A stretch of 64,000 nucleotides of DNA from contig NZ_VJOY01000001.1 of assembly GCF_007109405.1 (NCBI RefSeq), positions 530,780-594,779 of the forward strand. The letters run 5' to 3'. Source of the DNA: Pseudomonas mangiferae (lineage in GTDB: Bacteria; Pseudomonadota; Gammaproteobacteria; Pseudomonadales; Pseudomonadaceae). This document shows, one piece after another, positions 12,683 through 20,520 of this stretch. The position numbers and the translations under genes are program-made. The notes under the pieces are model-generated. The model worked only from the letters and a program-made list of their open reading frames with translations. It was not told where the DNA came from and made no database searches. How positions within the stretch are numbered: the stretch's first letter is position 1; each line of letters opens with the position of its first letter.

Positions 12683-12774
12683 CAATAATCATCAGTCGCC
12701 CTATTTTGTCCGGCGTCTCAGGGATCCCAGACGTTCACCTTGCGTACCAACCTTCGCCGTACAGGTAAATTCCC

Positions 12775-13341
12775 ATGCAGAAACAAGGATCCGTTGATTG
12801 TCTGGCCAACGGGTTACACGCCCCGTCGTTGCAGGCGTTCCTCGAACATCGTTCGGTTCTGGTGAAGACCGCTGCACGCATCACGGGCTGCCATTACCGG
12901 GCCGAAGACATCGTCCAGGACGCGTATTTCCGCCTGGAATCCGCCCCGCTGGTTTCGCTGTCGTTCAAGGCACAGATCAGCTACATGTTCCGTACCGTGC
13001 GCAACCTGGCCATCGACCATTATCGAAAGCAGGTGCTGGAGCGGCGGTATTCGGGGAGCGAGGCGGAAGGCCTCGAGGTGGAGATCAACGAGAGCGCGTC
13101 CCCCGAAGCGACTCACATCCATCAAGAGACCCTGGACATGCTCGAAGGCGCCCTGGGCCAGTTGCCTAAGCGAACGCGCTACGCATTCGAGATGTATCGC
13201 CTGCACGGCGTGCCGCAGAAGGAAATCGCCAAGGAACTGGGCGTGTCACCGACGCTGGTGAACTTCATGGTGCGCGATGCGCTGGTGCACTGTCGCAAGA
13301 CGGTGGAAGCCGAACGCGCGCGGCTGGACAAGACCGCCTGA
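12775..13341 (+). CDS. pvdS: Iron-starvation ECF sigma factor PvdS
   Basis: Extracytoplasmic-function sigma factor of 188 residues that directs RNA polymerase to pyoverdine promoters when iron is scarce. Region 2 contains RAEDIVQDAYFRL and RTVRNLAIDHYRKQ; region 4 contains RTRYAFEMYRLHGVPQKEIA and LGVSPTLVNFMVRDALVHCRK. These stretches are close to identical to P. aeruginosa PvdS as I remember it. It is divergent from mbtH-pvdG-pvdL, and a strong Fur box lies upstream. In the known circuit Fur represses pvdS and the anti-sigma FpvR (not in the window) restrains it. Confidence 0.96.
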   Translation: MQKQGSVDCLANGLHAPSLQAFLEHRSVLVKTAARITGCHYRAEDIVQDAYFRLESAPLVSLSFKAQISYMFRTVRNLAIDHYRKQVLERRYSGSEAEGLEVEINESASPEATHIHQETLDMLEGALGQLPKRTRYAFEMYRLHGVPQKEIAKELGVSPTLVNFMVRDALVHCRKTVEAERARLDKTA

Positions 13342-13366
13342 CGCGACGAACGCGCGCCGGCTGGAA

Positions 13367-13540
13367 TCAGGCGCGCTCGTCCCGATGGGGAATCTGGGGC
13401 GCATGCCCCTGGTTGTCATGGGTGCCGCCGGTCAGCTTCTCGCTGCGGCGTTCTTCCTGCCCGCGCTCGCGTTCGTCGGCGATATCGGCGGGGCTGGCAT
13501 CCGGATCGTTGAGGGTTCGGGTGGCGGTGTCACGGCTCAT
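13367..13540 (-). CDS. Small hydrophilic protein of unknown function
   Basis: Short ORF of 57 residues with a clear AGGAG Shine-Dalgarno ten bases before ATG 13540. The protein is highly charged and has no hydrophobic segment (for example ADERERGQEERRSEKL), so it should be soluble and probably disordered. It lies 26 bases after the pvdS stop, converging with it. Similar small hydrophilic proteins are common in Pseudomonas near stress genes. I do not recognise a named family. Confidence 0.6.
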   Translation of the reverse strand: MSRDTATRTLNDPDASPADIADERERGQEERRSEKLTGGTHDNQGHAPQIPHRDERA

Positions 13541-13566
13541 CGCTTCACTCCTCTGGCTGGATGGAA

Positions 13567-13590
13567 AAAGCCCTGCCGAGGCAGGGCTTT
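13567..13590 (-). terminator. Rho-independent terminator after the secreted small protein
   Basis: AAAGCCCTGCC pairs with GGCAGGGCTTT around a very short loop. On the minus strand it is followed by a T run. It lies just downstream of the stop codon at 13598. Confidence 0.8.
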
Positions 13591-13597
13591 CCGGGCT

Positions 13598-13900
13598 TCA
13601 GTTCTTCGGCGGGGCGTCGGTGGGCGTACCACCGGTGGTGCCGGTGCCAGCACCGGTCTCGGACTTCACGCCTGCGCTCTCGCTGCCCACCATGGAGTCG
13701 GTACCACTGCCAGCATCGGTGCTGGCGCCGGTGGTGGAGCCCTTGGTCTCACCTTTGTTGGTGGTGGTTTCGTTGTTCACGTGGCCTTCGTGCTTCGGTG
13801 GCTGGCTGGTGGGCGAGCCGCTGGCCGAAGTATCGGCAGCGAAGACGGGGAAGGAAATCACCGCGGCAATGGCGAAGGCGCTGATACGCTTGAGGGTCAT
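13598..13900 (-). CDS. Secreted low-complexity small protein
   Basis: Protein of 100 residues. Residues 1-21 form a standard signal peptide: MTLKR, a hydrophobic core, and cleavage after VFAA. The mature part is about 80 residues, dominated by Gly, Ser, Thr, Glu and Asp (GSGTDSMVGSESAG and similar), with no cysteine or further membrane segment, so it is probably a disordered periplasmic protein. A Rho-independent terminator follows directly. No function can be assigned; small periplasmic proteins of this kind are frequent in Pseudomonas. Confidence 0.7.
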   Translation of the reverse strand: MTLKRISAFAIAAVISFPVFAADTSASGSPTSQPPKHEGHVNNETTTNKGETKGSTTGASTDAGSGTDSMVGSESAGVKSETGAGTGTTGGTPTDAPPKN

Positions 13901-14009
13901 GTGTCGATCTCCATGTCATGAGGGGGCTTACGGAAAATTGGGCCGCTCCCCCAGCATAAGGTGCTTCTTTCCTGACAGGCGGTAGTGGACAGCGGATGAA
14001 GCCGGCCGT

Positions 14010-14180
14010 TTACCGGTCGTTCGCCGGCCCACCGCCTTTCTGTCCATTGGGATCGTTGTGGTACGAGCCCGGTTTGCCCTGCTCGTCCCGCTGCGGCTTC
14101 AGGGTGGTACCCAGGTCGCGATCCTGGCGTGCATCCTCGGTGGTGTTGGAAACGCCTGCCTTTTCCTTCTCGTTGCTCAT
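14010..14180 (-). CDS. Small hydrophilic protein of unknown function
   Basis: ORF of 56 residues starting at ATG 14180 after AGGTGAACC. The product is very hydrophilic (MSNEKEKAGVSN, GKPGSYHNDPNGQKGGG), with no membrane or signal segment. Its ATG overlaps the stop codon of the upstream membrane-protein gene (ATGA overlap), so the two are translationally coupled. A longer ORF in another frame (to 14187) is judged a shadow because it lacks this Shine-Dalgarno and coupling. No family recognised. Confidence 0.6.
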   Translation of the reverse strand: MSNEKEKAGVSNTTEDARQDRDLGTTLKPQRDEQGKPGSYHNDPNGQKGGGPANDR

Positions 14181-14485
14181 GGTTCACCTCGTTCTGGCTC
14201 GGAAAATCGGTTCGACCGGCTGGTAGCAGGGGCCTGTCGTGCGCCTCGGTCTTGCTCGCGGCGCATCAGGTACACCGTGAGAATGAAGCGCGCGGGAATC
14301 AGCGACATCACGCCCAGCATTCCGGTCACGGCAATGAGGGCGATGCCGGGTGGCGTCTGGCGCAGGTCGGTAAAGGCGCCCAGGCCCACCGCCAGCAGCA
14401 GCATCGCCAAGCCGAACCACTGGGCACGTCGGGCCCAGCGGAACCAGGGGTTGCCTACCATCAGGTCGAGATTCGCTTTGCTCAC
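14177..14485 (-). CDS. Small inner-membrane protein, two predicted helices
   Basis: Product of 102 residues if the GTG at 14485 is used; it follows GGAGG at an ideal six-base gap. An ATG at 14506 would add seven Arg-rich residues but has no good ribosome site. Two hydrophobic stretches are visible (WFGLAMLLLAVGLGAF and IALIAVTGMLGVMSLIPA), so it is probably an inner-membrane protein with a charged C-terminal tail. Its stop overlaps the next gene by four bases. Function unknown. Confidence 0.65.
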   Translation of the reverse strand: MSKANLDLMVGNPWFRWARRAQWFGLAMLLLAVGLGAFTDLRQTPPGIALIAVTGMLGVMSLIPARFILTVYLMRREQDRGARQAPATSRSNRFSEPERGEP

Positions 14486-14649
14486 CGCCCGCCTCCGTTC
14501 ACGCACCTTTGTAGATGGGAGGAAAGCGGTTTGCCGGAGGTTCTGCCCACATGGCGGGTTACGGACGGGCGGTCACCGCTTCGATGAGCTGAACCCGTAC
14601 CGCGGGGACGGTCTGAGACAAAGACCCCAGCCGAAATAAGGAAAAGCAC

Positions 14650-14973
14650 ATGGATGCTCACCCGTTGATCATGCAGCTCATCCGCAGCGGCCTGGCTGCA
14701 GCGCTGGTGTCGTGTTTCATCCTCTACGTGAAGTCGGTGAAGCCCTTCGACCTCAGCCCCTTCTGGTACTACCTGGTGCTGATCCCCGTGCTGGCCGCGC
14801 TGGCGTTCTTCCCCCATGGCCATGCCTGGCTGATGCCCCAGGCGGCAGGCCGCACGGAGGGTGGCGACCTGCCGCTGCTGTTCCTGGCGGACTCCGTCGG
14901 CGTCCTGGCGGGGCTGGCGCTGGGCTGGATGGTGGCGCAGCTGCTGCGCCGCAGCCTGCGCGATCGATTCTGA
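14650..14973 (+). CDS. Hypothetical membrane protein
   Basis: Protein of 107 residues with about three hydrophobic segments: residues 8-26, 38-54 (FWYYLVLIPVLAALAFF) and 76-98. An AAGGAAAAG site precedes the ATG. It stands alone on the plus strand, divergent from the small-protein pair and convergent with the next gene. No recognised domain. Confidence 0.65.
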   Translation: MDAHPLIMQLIRSGLAAALVSCFILYVKSVKPFDLSPFWYYLVLIPVLAALAFFPHGHAWLMPQAAGRTEGGDLPLLFLADSVGVLAGLALGWMVAQLLRRSLRDRF

Positions 14974-14984
14974 GCCTGCCGGGG

Positions 14985-15233
14985 TCAACGTTTCGGCCGC
15001 AGCCGCTCCAGGATATCCGCGGTGACCCGTTCGGCCCGGGCCTCGGCGGACAACGCGCGCGCCAGCATGCCCAGTGCCACCTGCAACTCGTTACGGCTGG
15101 TCGGGCTGAGGGTGTCCCAGTCGCGGATCAGCGATTCGAATACCAGCACGCCCACCCGACCGGGTGAGTAGTCCGGCAGATCGTCGCGCTGGGCCAGTTG
15201 CGTTATCCGCGCCAGCAGTTCTTTCTCGGTCAT
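14985..15233 (-). CDS. Hypothetical cytoplasmic protein
   Basis: Protein of 82 residues beginning MTEKELLARITQLAQ. ATG 15233 is chosen because GAGGTGAC stands directly before it; an ATG four codons upstream lies inside that ribosome site. It is mostly helical in appearance (Leu, Arg, Glu, Ala rich), soluble, without cysteine. It lies 36 bases after the TSUP exporter gene on the same strand, so it may be co-transcribed with it. No family recognised. Confidence 0.6.
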   Translation of the reverse strand: MTEKELLARITQLAQRDDLPDYSPGRVGVLVFESLIRDWDTLSPTSRNELQVALGMLARALSAEARAERVTADILERLRPKR

Positions 15234-15269
15234 GTCACCTCGCATGGCAGGGCATCGTTTGGCGGTTCG

Positions 15270-16022
15270 TCAATGCAGCGCCAAGGCGGTGGCGCAGATC
15301 ACCAGGAACACGCAGAACAACGACCGTAGCAGGATTTCCGGCAGACGATGAGCCAGGCGCACGCCCCAGCTGATGCTGAGCAGCCCGCCCATCGCCAGCG
15401 GTATGCCCATCGTCCAGTCCACGTGCCCATGAAGGGCATAGGTGGTCAGGGTCACTGCGGTACTGGGCGCCGCCAGCGCAAGGGACAGGCCTTGGGCGAC
15501 CACTTGTGTGGTGCCGAAGACGCTGGTCAGCACCGGCGTGGCCAGCACCGCGCCGCCCACTCCGAACAACCCACCGAGGATGCCGGCGAAGCTCCCCAGC
15601 GCCGCTAGCCATGGCCAGGGATGGCGCAGCGTTGGCGAGGGCGCCCGCTTGTCCATGAACATCCGGGCGAAGTTGTAGGCGGCCAGGAGCACCAGGAACA
15701 CCACGAAGCCCACGCGCATTCGCTCGGCATCCAGGCGAACGGCATAGACGGACGCCAGCCAGGCGAAGGCGAAGCCGGATAGGGCAAGAACCAGGGCGTT
15801 ACGCGGGTCTATGCGATTGCGCTGGTGATAACGCCACAGCGCCAGCAGGACATTGGGCACCACCATCACCAGGGCGGTGCCCTGGGCCAGTTGCTGGTCC
15901 AGGCCGAACAGCACGCCCAGTGCGGGAATCGCCACCAGGCCGCCCCCGATTCCGAACAGGCCTCCCAGGGTCCCCAACAGCAGGCCCAGCCCCAGGTCCA
16001 GCACTCCATTCCACAGCGTCAT
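15270..16022 (-). CDS. TSUP-family (TauE/SafE) membrane transporter
   Basis: Membrane protein of 250 residues of the sulfite exporter TauE/SafE family, which move sulfur-containing or organic anions across the inner membrane. The two repeated signatures are present: GLFGIGGGLVAIPAL near the N-terminus and GGLFGVGGAVLATPVL in the middle. About eight hydrophobic segments are visible. ATG 16022 is chosen because GAGGG lies eight bases upstream and the protein then begins at its first helix; the ORF stays open 33 codons further. A LysR gene diverges and may control it. Substrate cannot be told from sequence. Confidence 0.85.
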   Translation of the reverse strand: MTLWNGVLDLGLGLLLGTLGGLFGIGGGLVAIPALGVLFGLDQQLAQGTALVMVVPNVLLALWRYHQRNRIDPRNALVLALSGFAFAWLASVYAVRLDAERMRVGFVVFLVLLAAYNFARMFMDKRAPSPTLRHPWPWLAALGSFAGILGGLFGVGGAVLATPVLTSVFGTTQVVAQGLSLALAAPSTAVTLTTYALHGHVDWTMGIPLAMGGLLSISWGVRLAHRLPEILLRSLFCVFLVICATALALH

Positions 16023-16127
16023 CGCGAGCCCTCTTCGTTGGAAGGCGCCATGGTAGGCAACGACCGCTAACCGGGAAACGCATAAGCCGGCACAATGGCT
16101 GTGCAGAACGCGCACAGGCAACTTTTC

Positions 16128-17090
16128 ATGAATCCCGATTTACTTACCCAGCAACTGGCGCTGTTCCTCGATGTGCTGGAGGCTGGCAGTTTCTCCGCGG
16201 CGGCACGCCGACACGCCTTTACCCCGTCGGCCGTGGCCCGGCGCATCGATGCCCTGGAGCGCGCCCTGGGCAGCCAGCTGTTCGCCCGCACCACCCACGT
16301 GGTGAGGCCGACTCCCGCGGGCCTGGCATTCGCCGAGCGGGCCCGCCGCATTCTCGCCGAACTGCACCAGGCCCAGGCCGAGGCCGTGTCCCTGAGCAGC
16401 GCGCCGGAAGGGCTGATCCGCCTCGATGCGCCGGCACCGTTCGGGCGACGGCACCTGGCCCCTGCCCTAGCGGACTTCCTGGCCCAGTACCCTGGCCTCG
16501 ACGTGCACCTGCGGCTCATCGACAGCTTCGTCGACCTGCGTGGCGATCACCTGGGCAAGGTGGACGTGATGGTGCGCATCGGCCCGCTGGCGGACAGCCG
16601 CCTGATCGCTACGCCCCTGGCGCCCATGACCCGCATCGCCTGCGCCAGCCCCGCCTATTTGCAGCGACGCGGCGTGCCGCGCCGGCCGGAGGAGCTGCTG
16701 GACCACGACGGACTCGACTGGGATGCGCTGGCCCCGCCGTTCGCCTGGCGATTCGAGGAGGATGGCCGGTTGCTGCTGGCGCGCCCGCGACGCATGCGGA
16801 TGCTCGCCAACAACGCCGAGACCCTGTTGTTCGGCGTACTGGGCGGACTGGGCATCGCCCACCTGCCCACCTGGCTGTGCAGCGAGTACCTGGTCAGCGG
16901 CGAGCTGCTGCCGCTGTTCTGCGCCGAGGGCTTGCCGCCCACCGAGCCCAGCGGTATCCACGCCCTGCACCTGGAGGGCGAAGCCAGCTCCCGCAGCCGA
17001 CTGCTGCTGGCGTTCCTCCGGCAGCGCTTCGGCCCCGTCGCGCCCTGGGACCTGGCGTTGCAGCAGGCCCTGGCCAGCAGCCAGGGATGA
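16128..17090 (+). CDS. LysR-family transcriptional regulator
   Basis: Regulator of 320 residues. The N-terminal winged helix-turn-helix is clear (FLDVLEAGSFSAAARR, TPSAVARRIDALERALGSQLFARTT), followed by the usual linker helix and a periplasmic-binding-protein-like effector domain. The start at 16128 puts the HTH at the usual distance; an in-frame ATG at 16095 is possible. It is divergent from the TSUP transporter, with about 105 bases between the starts, the usual arrangement for a LysR regulator and its target. A strong bidirectional terminator follows. Confidence 0.9.
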   Translation: MNPDLLTQQLALFLDVLEAGSFSAAARRHAFTPSAVARRIDALERALGSQLFARTTHVVRPTPAGLAFAERARRILAELHQAQAEAVSLSSAPEGLIRLDAPAPFGRRHLAPALADFLAQYPGLDVHLRLIDSFVDLRGDHLGKVDVMVRIGPLADSRLIATPLAPMTRIACASPAYLQRRGVPRRPEELLDHDGLDWDALAPPFAWRFEEDGRLLLARPRRMRMLANNAETLLFGVLGGLGIAHLPTWLCSEYLVSGELLPLFCAEGLPPTEPSGIHALHLEGEASSRSRLLLAFLRQRFGPVAPWDLALQQALASSQG

Positions 17091-17099
17091 GCGGAAACG

Positions 17100-17127
17100 A
17101 AAAGGCCCGGCGGATGCCGGGCCTTTT
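17100..17127. terminator. Bidirectional Rho-independent terminator
   Basis: AAAAGGCCCGGC, a four-base loop, then GCCGGGCCTTTT. It has A/T runs on both sides and lies between the convergent LysR and efp genes. Confidence 0.9.
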
Positions 17128-17147
17128 GGGGTCACGCGCGGAGCGGC

Positions 17148-17714
17148 TCACGCCTTGACGCGGGACTTGTACTCGCCGGTGCGGGTGTCGATCTCGATGG
17201 AGTCGCCGATCTCGCAGAAGGCGGAAACCTGCACTTCGGAACCGTTGTTCAGGCGGGCAACCTTCATCACCTTGCCCGAGGTGTCGCCACGCACGGACGG
17301 CTCGGTGTAGGCGATCTGGCGAACGATGGTGGTCGGCAGTTCGACGGAGATCACCTTGTCGTTGAAGAAAACTGCCTCGCAGACATCGGTCATGCCGTCT
17401 TCGATGAACGGCAGCACCGCCTCCAGGTCGTCCTTCTCGATCTCGTACTGGTTGAACTCAGTGTCCATGAACACGTACAGCGGATCGGCGAAGTAGGAGT
17501 AGGTGACTTCCTTACGCTCGAGGATAACCGGCTCCAGCTTGTCGTCGGCCTTGTACACGGTCTCGGTAGCGGAACCGTTGAGCAGGTTCTTCAGCTTCAT
17601 CTTGACGACCGCGCTGTTGCGGCCGGATTTGTTGAACTCGGCCTTCTGGATGATCCAGGGCGAGCCATTGACCATGGCTACCTGGCCAGCGCGGAACTCT
17701 TGAGCGGTTTTCAT
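17148..17714 (-). CDS. efp: Elongation factor P
   Basis: EF-P, 188 residues, binds stalled ribosomes between P and E sites and helps form peptide bonds in polyproline stretches. The three beta-barrel domains are intact ([17 protein letters not shown] at the start; [21 protein letters not shown] near the end). The tip of the domain I loop is KSGRNSAV, with Arg at position 32. That is the residue glycosylated with rhamnose by EarP in Pseudomonas, and earP lies just upstream. ATG 17714 gives the normal length; the ORF is open further upstream but that part is not EF-P. Confidence 0.97.
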   Translation of the reverse strand: MKTAQEFRAGQVAMVNGSPWIIQKAEFNKSGRNSAVVKMKLKNLLNGSATETVYKADDKLEPVILERKEVTYSYFADPLYVFMDTEFNQYEIEKDDLEAVLPFIEDGMTDVCEAVFFNDKVISVELPTTIVRQIAYTEPSVRGDTSGKVMKVARLNNGSEVQVSAFCEIGDSIEIDTRTGEYKSRVKA

Positions 17715-17818
17715 ACGGATATCCGATGGATTGATGACAAAAAACAGGCCGCACATCATAGCCAATTTGCCTTGAGGTGTAACCCTACGGCCCTTCCGCC
17801 CCGCCGGCCGGGCTCCGC

Positions 17819-18967
17819 TCAGGCCGCAGCCCGGGCCGCGAACGCCGCCAGTGCAGTGGCCAGGTCCGGACGCTGGATGAGTCGCTCGCACCAGGCCTCG
17901 GCGTGATCGCGGAGACGGTCCAGTTGCCCGGCGACGCCGGCCCAGGCCGCCCCGGCGCCCTCCCCCCGGTTCCAGCCGTACCAGAACGCCCGCGAAGCCT
18001 CGGCCAGCTCGGCCGGCAGCGCCTCGTCATAGCGGGCCAGGAAGGCGTCCAGCTTGTCCCAGTGGGCGTCGTCCGCCTGGGGATAGATGTGCCAGAGCAG
18101 CGGCCGCCCGGCCCATTGCGCCCGCAGGAACGAGTCCTCGCCGCGCACGGCGTTGAGGTCGCAGCACCAGAGCAGGCGGTCGTAGTCGTCCTGGGCGAGG
18201 AAGGGCAGCACGCAGACCTCCAGGGCGCCCCGGCGATGGTGGTCGCCCGCCTGGGAGCGACACCCCAGCCAGGCATCGACATCGGCCAGGACGCGCCCCT
18301 CGGGCACCAGCAGGCAGGTGGGTCTTCGGTCGTCGTCGGCCAGGGCCTCGAGCCAACCGGCCAGGTCAGCGTTCTCGTAGGCGAACAGCGAGACCAGCCG
18401 GACACCCTCGCGGACTGGCACGCCGAGGCCCTGGAGGAACGCGAGCCGACAGGACGCATCCGCCTGGAAGGCACGCCGTCGCGCCACCAGGTCGCGCTCC
18501 CGCAGCAGGCCGCCGGTATCGGCGGTGAATCCGGGAAAGAAGAAGAACTTGCGCAGGCCGTTGTCCTGCAGGGACGGCAATCCATGGCAGCCCTCCACCC
18601 AGTCCTCGGCGCTCAGGTAGTCCAGGTTGATCCAGACCGGCGGACGTGCGCGCAGGACCATGGCCTGGCGGTAGGGCGCCGGCAGCTCGCAGGCGAAGGC
18701 CTCGATCACCACGTCGGCGGGCTCGGTAGCCGTCCAGGCCGGCTGCCACTGGCGGACCTCCACGCCCTGGATCGTCTGCGCAGGGGCCGCCGGGTCCGCT
18801 GTGGGGCACAGGCGCTGGAAGGCGGCCGGTTCGTCGATCCACAAGCGGACCCGCAGCCCCTGCTCGGCGACCAGTTGGCGCGCCAGGCGCCAGGTGACAC
18901 CGACGTCGCCATAGTTGTCGACGACCCGGCAGAAGATGTCCCACTGGGCGGATACGGTAACCGACAT
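17819..18967 (-). CDS. earP: EF-P arginine rhamnosyltransferase EarP
   Basis: Protein of 382 residues that transfers rhamnose from dTDP-rhamnose to Arg32 of EF-P, an activation step known in Pseudomonas, Neisseria and Shewanella. The N-terminal motif [18 protein letters not shown] is diagnostic; Asp17 and Asp21 correspond to D13 and D17 of P. putida EarP as I remember them. The fold is a GT-B type with the nucleotide-sugar site in the C-terminal half (region around [13 protein letters not shown]). It ends 104 bases before efp on the same strand. ATG 18967 follows GGAGGG. Confidence 0.95.
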   Translation of the reverse strand: MSVTVSAQWDIFCRVVDNYGDVGVTWRLARQLVAEQGLRVRLWIDEPAAFQRLCPTADPAAPAQTIQGVEVRQWQPAWTATEPADVVIEAFACELPAPYRQAMVLRARPPVWINLDYLSAEDWVEGCHGLPSLQDNGLRKFFFFPGFTADTGGLLRERDLVARRRAFQADASCRLAFLQGLGVPVREGVRLVSLFAYENADLAGWLEALADDDRRPTCLLVPEGRVLADVDAWLGCRSQAGDHHRRGALEVCVLPFLAQDDYDRLLWCCDLNAVRGEDSFLRAQWAGRPLLWHIYPQADDAHWDKLDAFLARYDEALPAELAEASRAFWYGWNRGEGAGAAWAGVAGQLDRLRDHAEAWCERLIQRPDLATALAAFAARAAA

Positions 18968-19024
18968 GATCCCTCCGGCTGTGCCGGCCGATGATAACGC
19001 TACGCGGCGCGGTGACCAGAAACG

Positions 19025-19049
19025 AAAAAGCCCGGCGCTGGGCCGGGCT
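19025..19049 (-). terminator. Terminator of the tRNA-Ser gene
   Basis: AGCCCGGC, a five-base loop, then GCCGGGCT. On the minus strand a T5 run follows. It lies just past the tRNA 3' end. Confidence 0.85.
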
Positions 19050-19064
19050 CTTCGTCTTTCTATC

Positions 19065-19154
19065 TGGCGGTGAAGGTGGGATTCGAACCCACGATACGAT
19101 TTCTCGTATACACACTTTCCAGGCGTGCTCCTTCAACCGCTCGGACACTTCACC
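19065..19154 (-). tRNA. tRNA-Ser (GGA)
   Basis: 90 bases on the minus strand including an encoded CCA. The seven-base acceptor stem GGTGAAG/CTTCACC is perfect. The anticodon loop CTGGAAA gives GGA, the long variable arm typical of tRNA-Ser is present, and the T-loop GGTTCGAATCC is intact. Confidence 0.96.
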
Positions 19155-19246
19155 GGATCTCGCCGTACCAGTCTGGTCCGTCGAGGCGCGCTAATGTAGT
19201 CGAACGATTTTTCGATGGCAACTCTTTTTTCAACTTTTTCATGCAG

Positions 19247-19450
19247 TTAAGCCGAGGCGCCCGGACCTGGCTCATTGCCACGGCCACAGCCGCTACACAA
19301 CAGGCATCCCAGGGAGGCCACCAGCCCGCTGAATAGCAGCAACGCGAGGCCCGCCGGGTTGTGGGTATGAGGGTCGGCAGAGAGGGTCAGGGAAGCGGCC
19401 AGCGCCAGCAGCACCAGCGGCAGACAAAGAAAGGAAAGGATGCGTGGCAT
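19247..19450 (-). CDS. Small membrane protein of unknown function
   Basis: Product of 67 residues when started at ATG 19450, which has GGAGG seven bases upstream. Two hydrophobic segments are visible: residues 4-23 (ILSFLCLPLVLLALAASLTL) and about 33-52, followed by a Cys/Gly-rich tail (CLLCSGCGRGNE). The paired cysteines could bind a metal or form disulfides, which is only a guess. It lies alone between tRNA-Ser and the crotonase gene. Confidence 0.55.
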   Translation of the reverse strand: MPRILSFLCLPLVLLALAASLTLSADPHTHNPAGLALLLFSGLVASLGCLLCSGCGRGNEPGPGASA

Positions 19451-19630
19451 GGCGGGCCTCCGGCGAAACGAATGGGCCGATCCTCGCGGATCGGGCACGG
19501 CACGGCCAATTGCCTGGGCCAATCGGGTCGATAGGGCTGACCTGCCGGTCAGTCAAAGCGCTTTACCTGGTACCGGGGCCTGCGTAACGTCGGCATCTTC
19601 GCAGCCAACCGTGCCTTAAAAGGAACTGCC

Positions 19631-20320
19631 ATGAGCGACCTGATCAGCTACCAACTCGAAGACGGCATCGCCACCCTGACGCTGAACAACGGCAAGGTGA
19701 ACGCCATTTCCCCAGACGTGATCGCCAGCCTGAACGCCGCCCTGGACCGCGCGGAACAGGACAAGGCCATCGTCATCCTCACTGGCCAGCCGGGCATCCT
19801 CTCGGGCGGCTACGACCTCAAGGTGATGACCTCCGGCCCGCAGAACGCCGTCGACCTGGTCGCCGCCGGCTCCACCTTGGCCCGGCGCATGCTCGCTCAC
19901 CCCTTTCCGATCATCGTCGCCTGCCCGGGCCACGCGGTGGCCAAGGGCGCCTTTCTACTGTTGTCGGCGGACTACCGCATCGGCGTCGAGGGCCCGTTCA
20001 ACATCGGCCTCAACGAAGTGCAGATCGGCATGACCATGCACCACGTGGGCATCGAGCTGGCCCGCGACCGCCTGCGCCGCTCCGCCTTCCATCGCTCGGT
20101 GATCAACGGCGAGATGTTCGACCCGGTGAGCGCCGTGGACGCCGGCTTCCTCGACAAGGTGGTCGCCGTCGGCCAGTTGCAGGCCACCGCCCTGGCCGCC
20201 GCGCAGCAATTGAAGAAGATCAACATGACCGCCCACCGCACCACCAAGCTGAAGGTTCGCCAGGCATTGCTGGAGACCTTGGACAAGGCCATCGAGCTGG
20301 ACAAGCGCCACCTCGGCTGA
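19631..20320 (+). CDS. Crotonase / enoyl-CoA hydratase-like protein
   Basis: Protein of 229 residues of the crotonase superfamily. Members hydrate, isomerise or cleave acyl-CoA substrates. Visible family features are the N-terminal strands (GIATLTLNNGKVNAIS), the oxyanion-hole region GILSGGYDLKVM, and a second oxyanion segment GHAVAKGAFLLLSADYRIG. The usual catalytic Glu of hydratases (GGGxE) is not seen: the motif here is VAKGAFLLL, so true hydratase activity is doubtful. Ribosome site AAGGAACTGCC precedes the ATG. Single gene; specific substrate unknown. Confidence 0.85.
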   Translation: MSDLISYQLEDGIATLTLNNGKVNAISPDVIASLNAALDRAEQDKAIVILTGQPGILSGGYDLKVMTSGPQNAVDLVAAGSTLARRMLAHPFPIIVACPGHAVAKGAFLLLSADYRIGVEGPFNIGLNEVQIGMTMHHVGIELARDRLRRSAFHRSVINGEMFDPVSAVDAGFLDKVVAVGQLQATALAAAQQLKKINMTAHRTTKLKVRQALLETLDKAIELDKRHLG

Positions 20321-20328
20321 ATCTTTGT

Positions 20329-20351
20329 GGCGGCGTCCGCTCCACGCCGCC
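20329..20351 (+). terminator. GC-rich hairpin after the crotonase gene
   Basis: GGCGGCGT and ACGCCGCC can pair across a seven-base loop eight bases after the crotonase stop. There is no T run, so it is only a possible terminator. Confidence 0.35.
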
Positions 20352-20520
20352 GCACCTCCCCTGCCCGCTCGTGCATTCGCCTTCCCCCCACCGCTCACGA
20401 AATTTCGCTCCTGGCACGGGCGTTCTGTCCAGTCTGTATTACTGTTAGGTAGAGCCTCCACGGATGCAGGCCAATCCGCGTCGCCCTTACCAGACATGCA
20501 GTTCTTGGAGCCCTCCCGCC

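Noticed and set aside
13897..14187. A 96-codon minus-strand ORF
   Set aside because: A 56-codon frame in the same place has a better ribosome site and translational coupling to its upstream gene.
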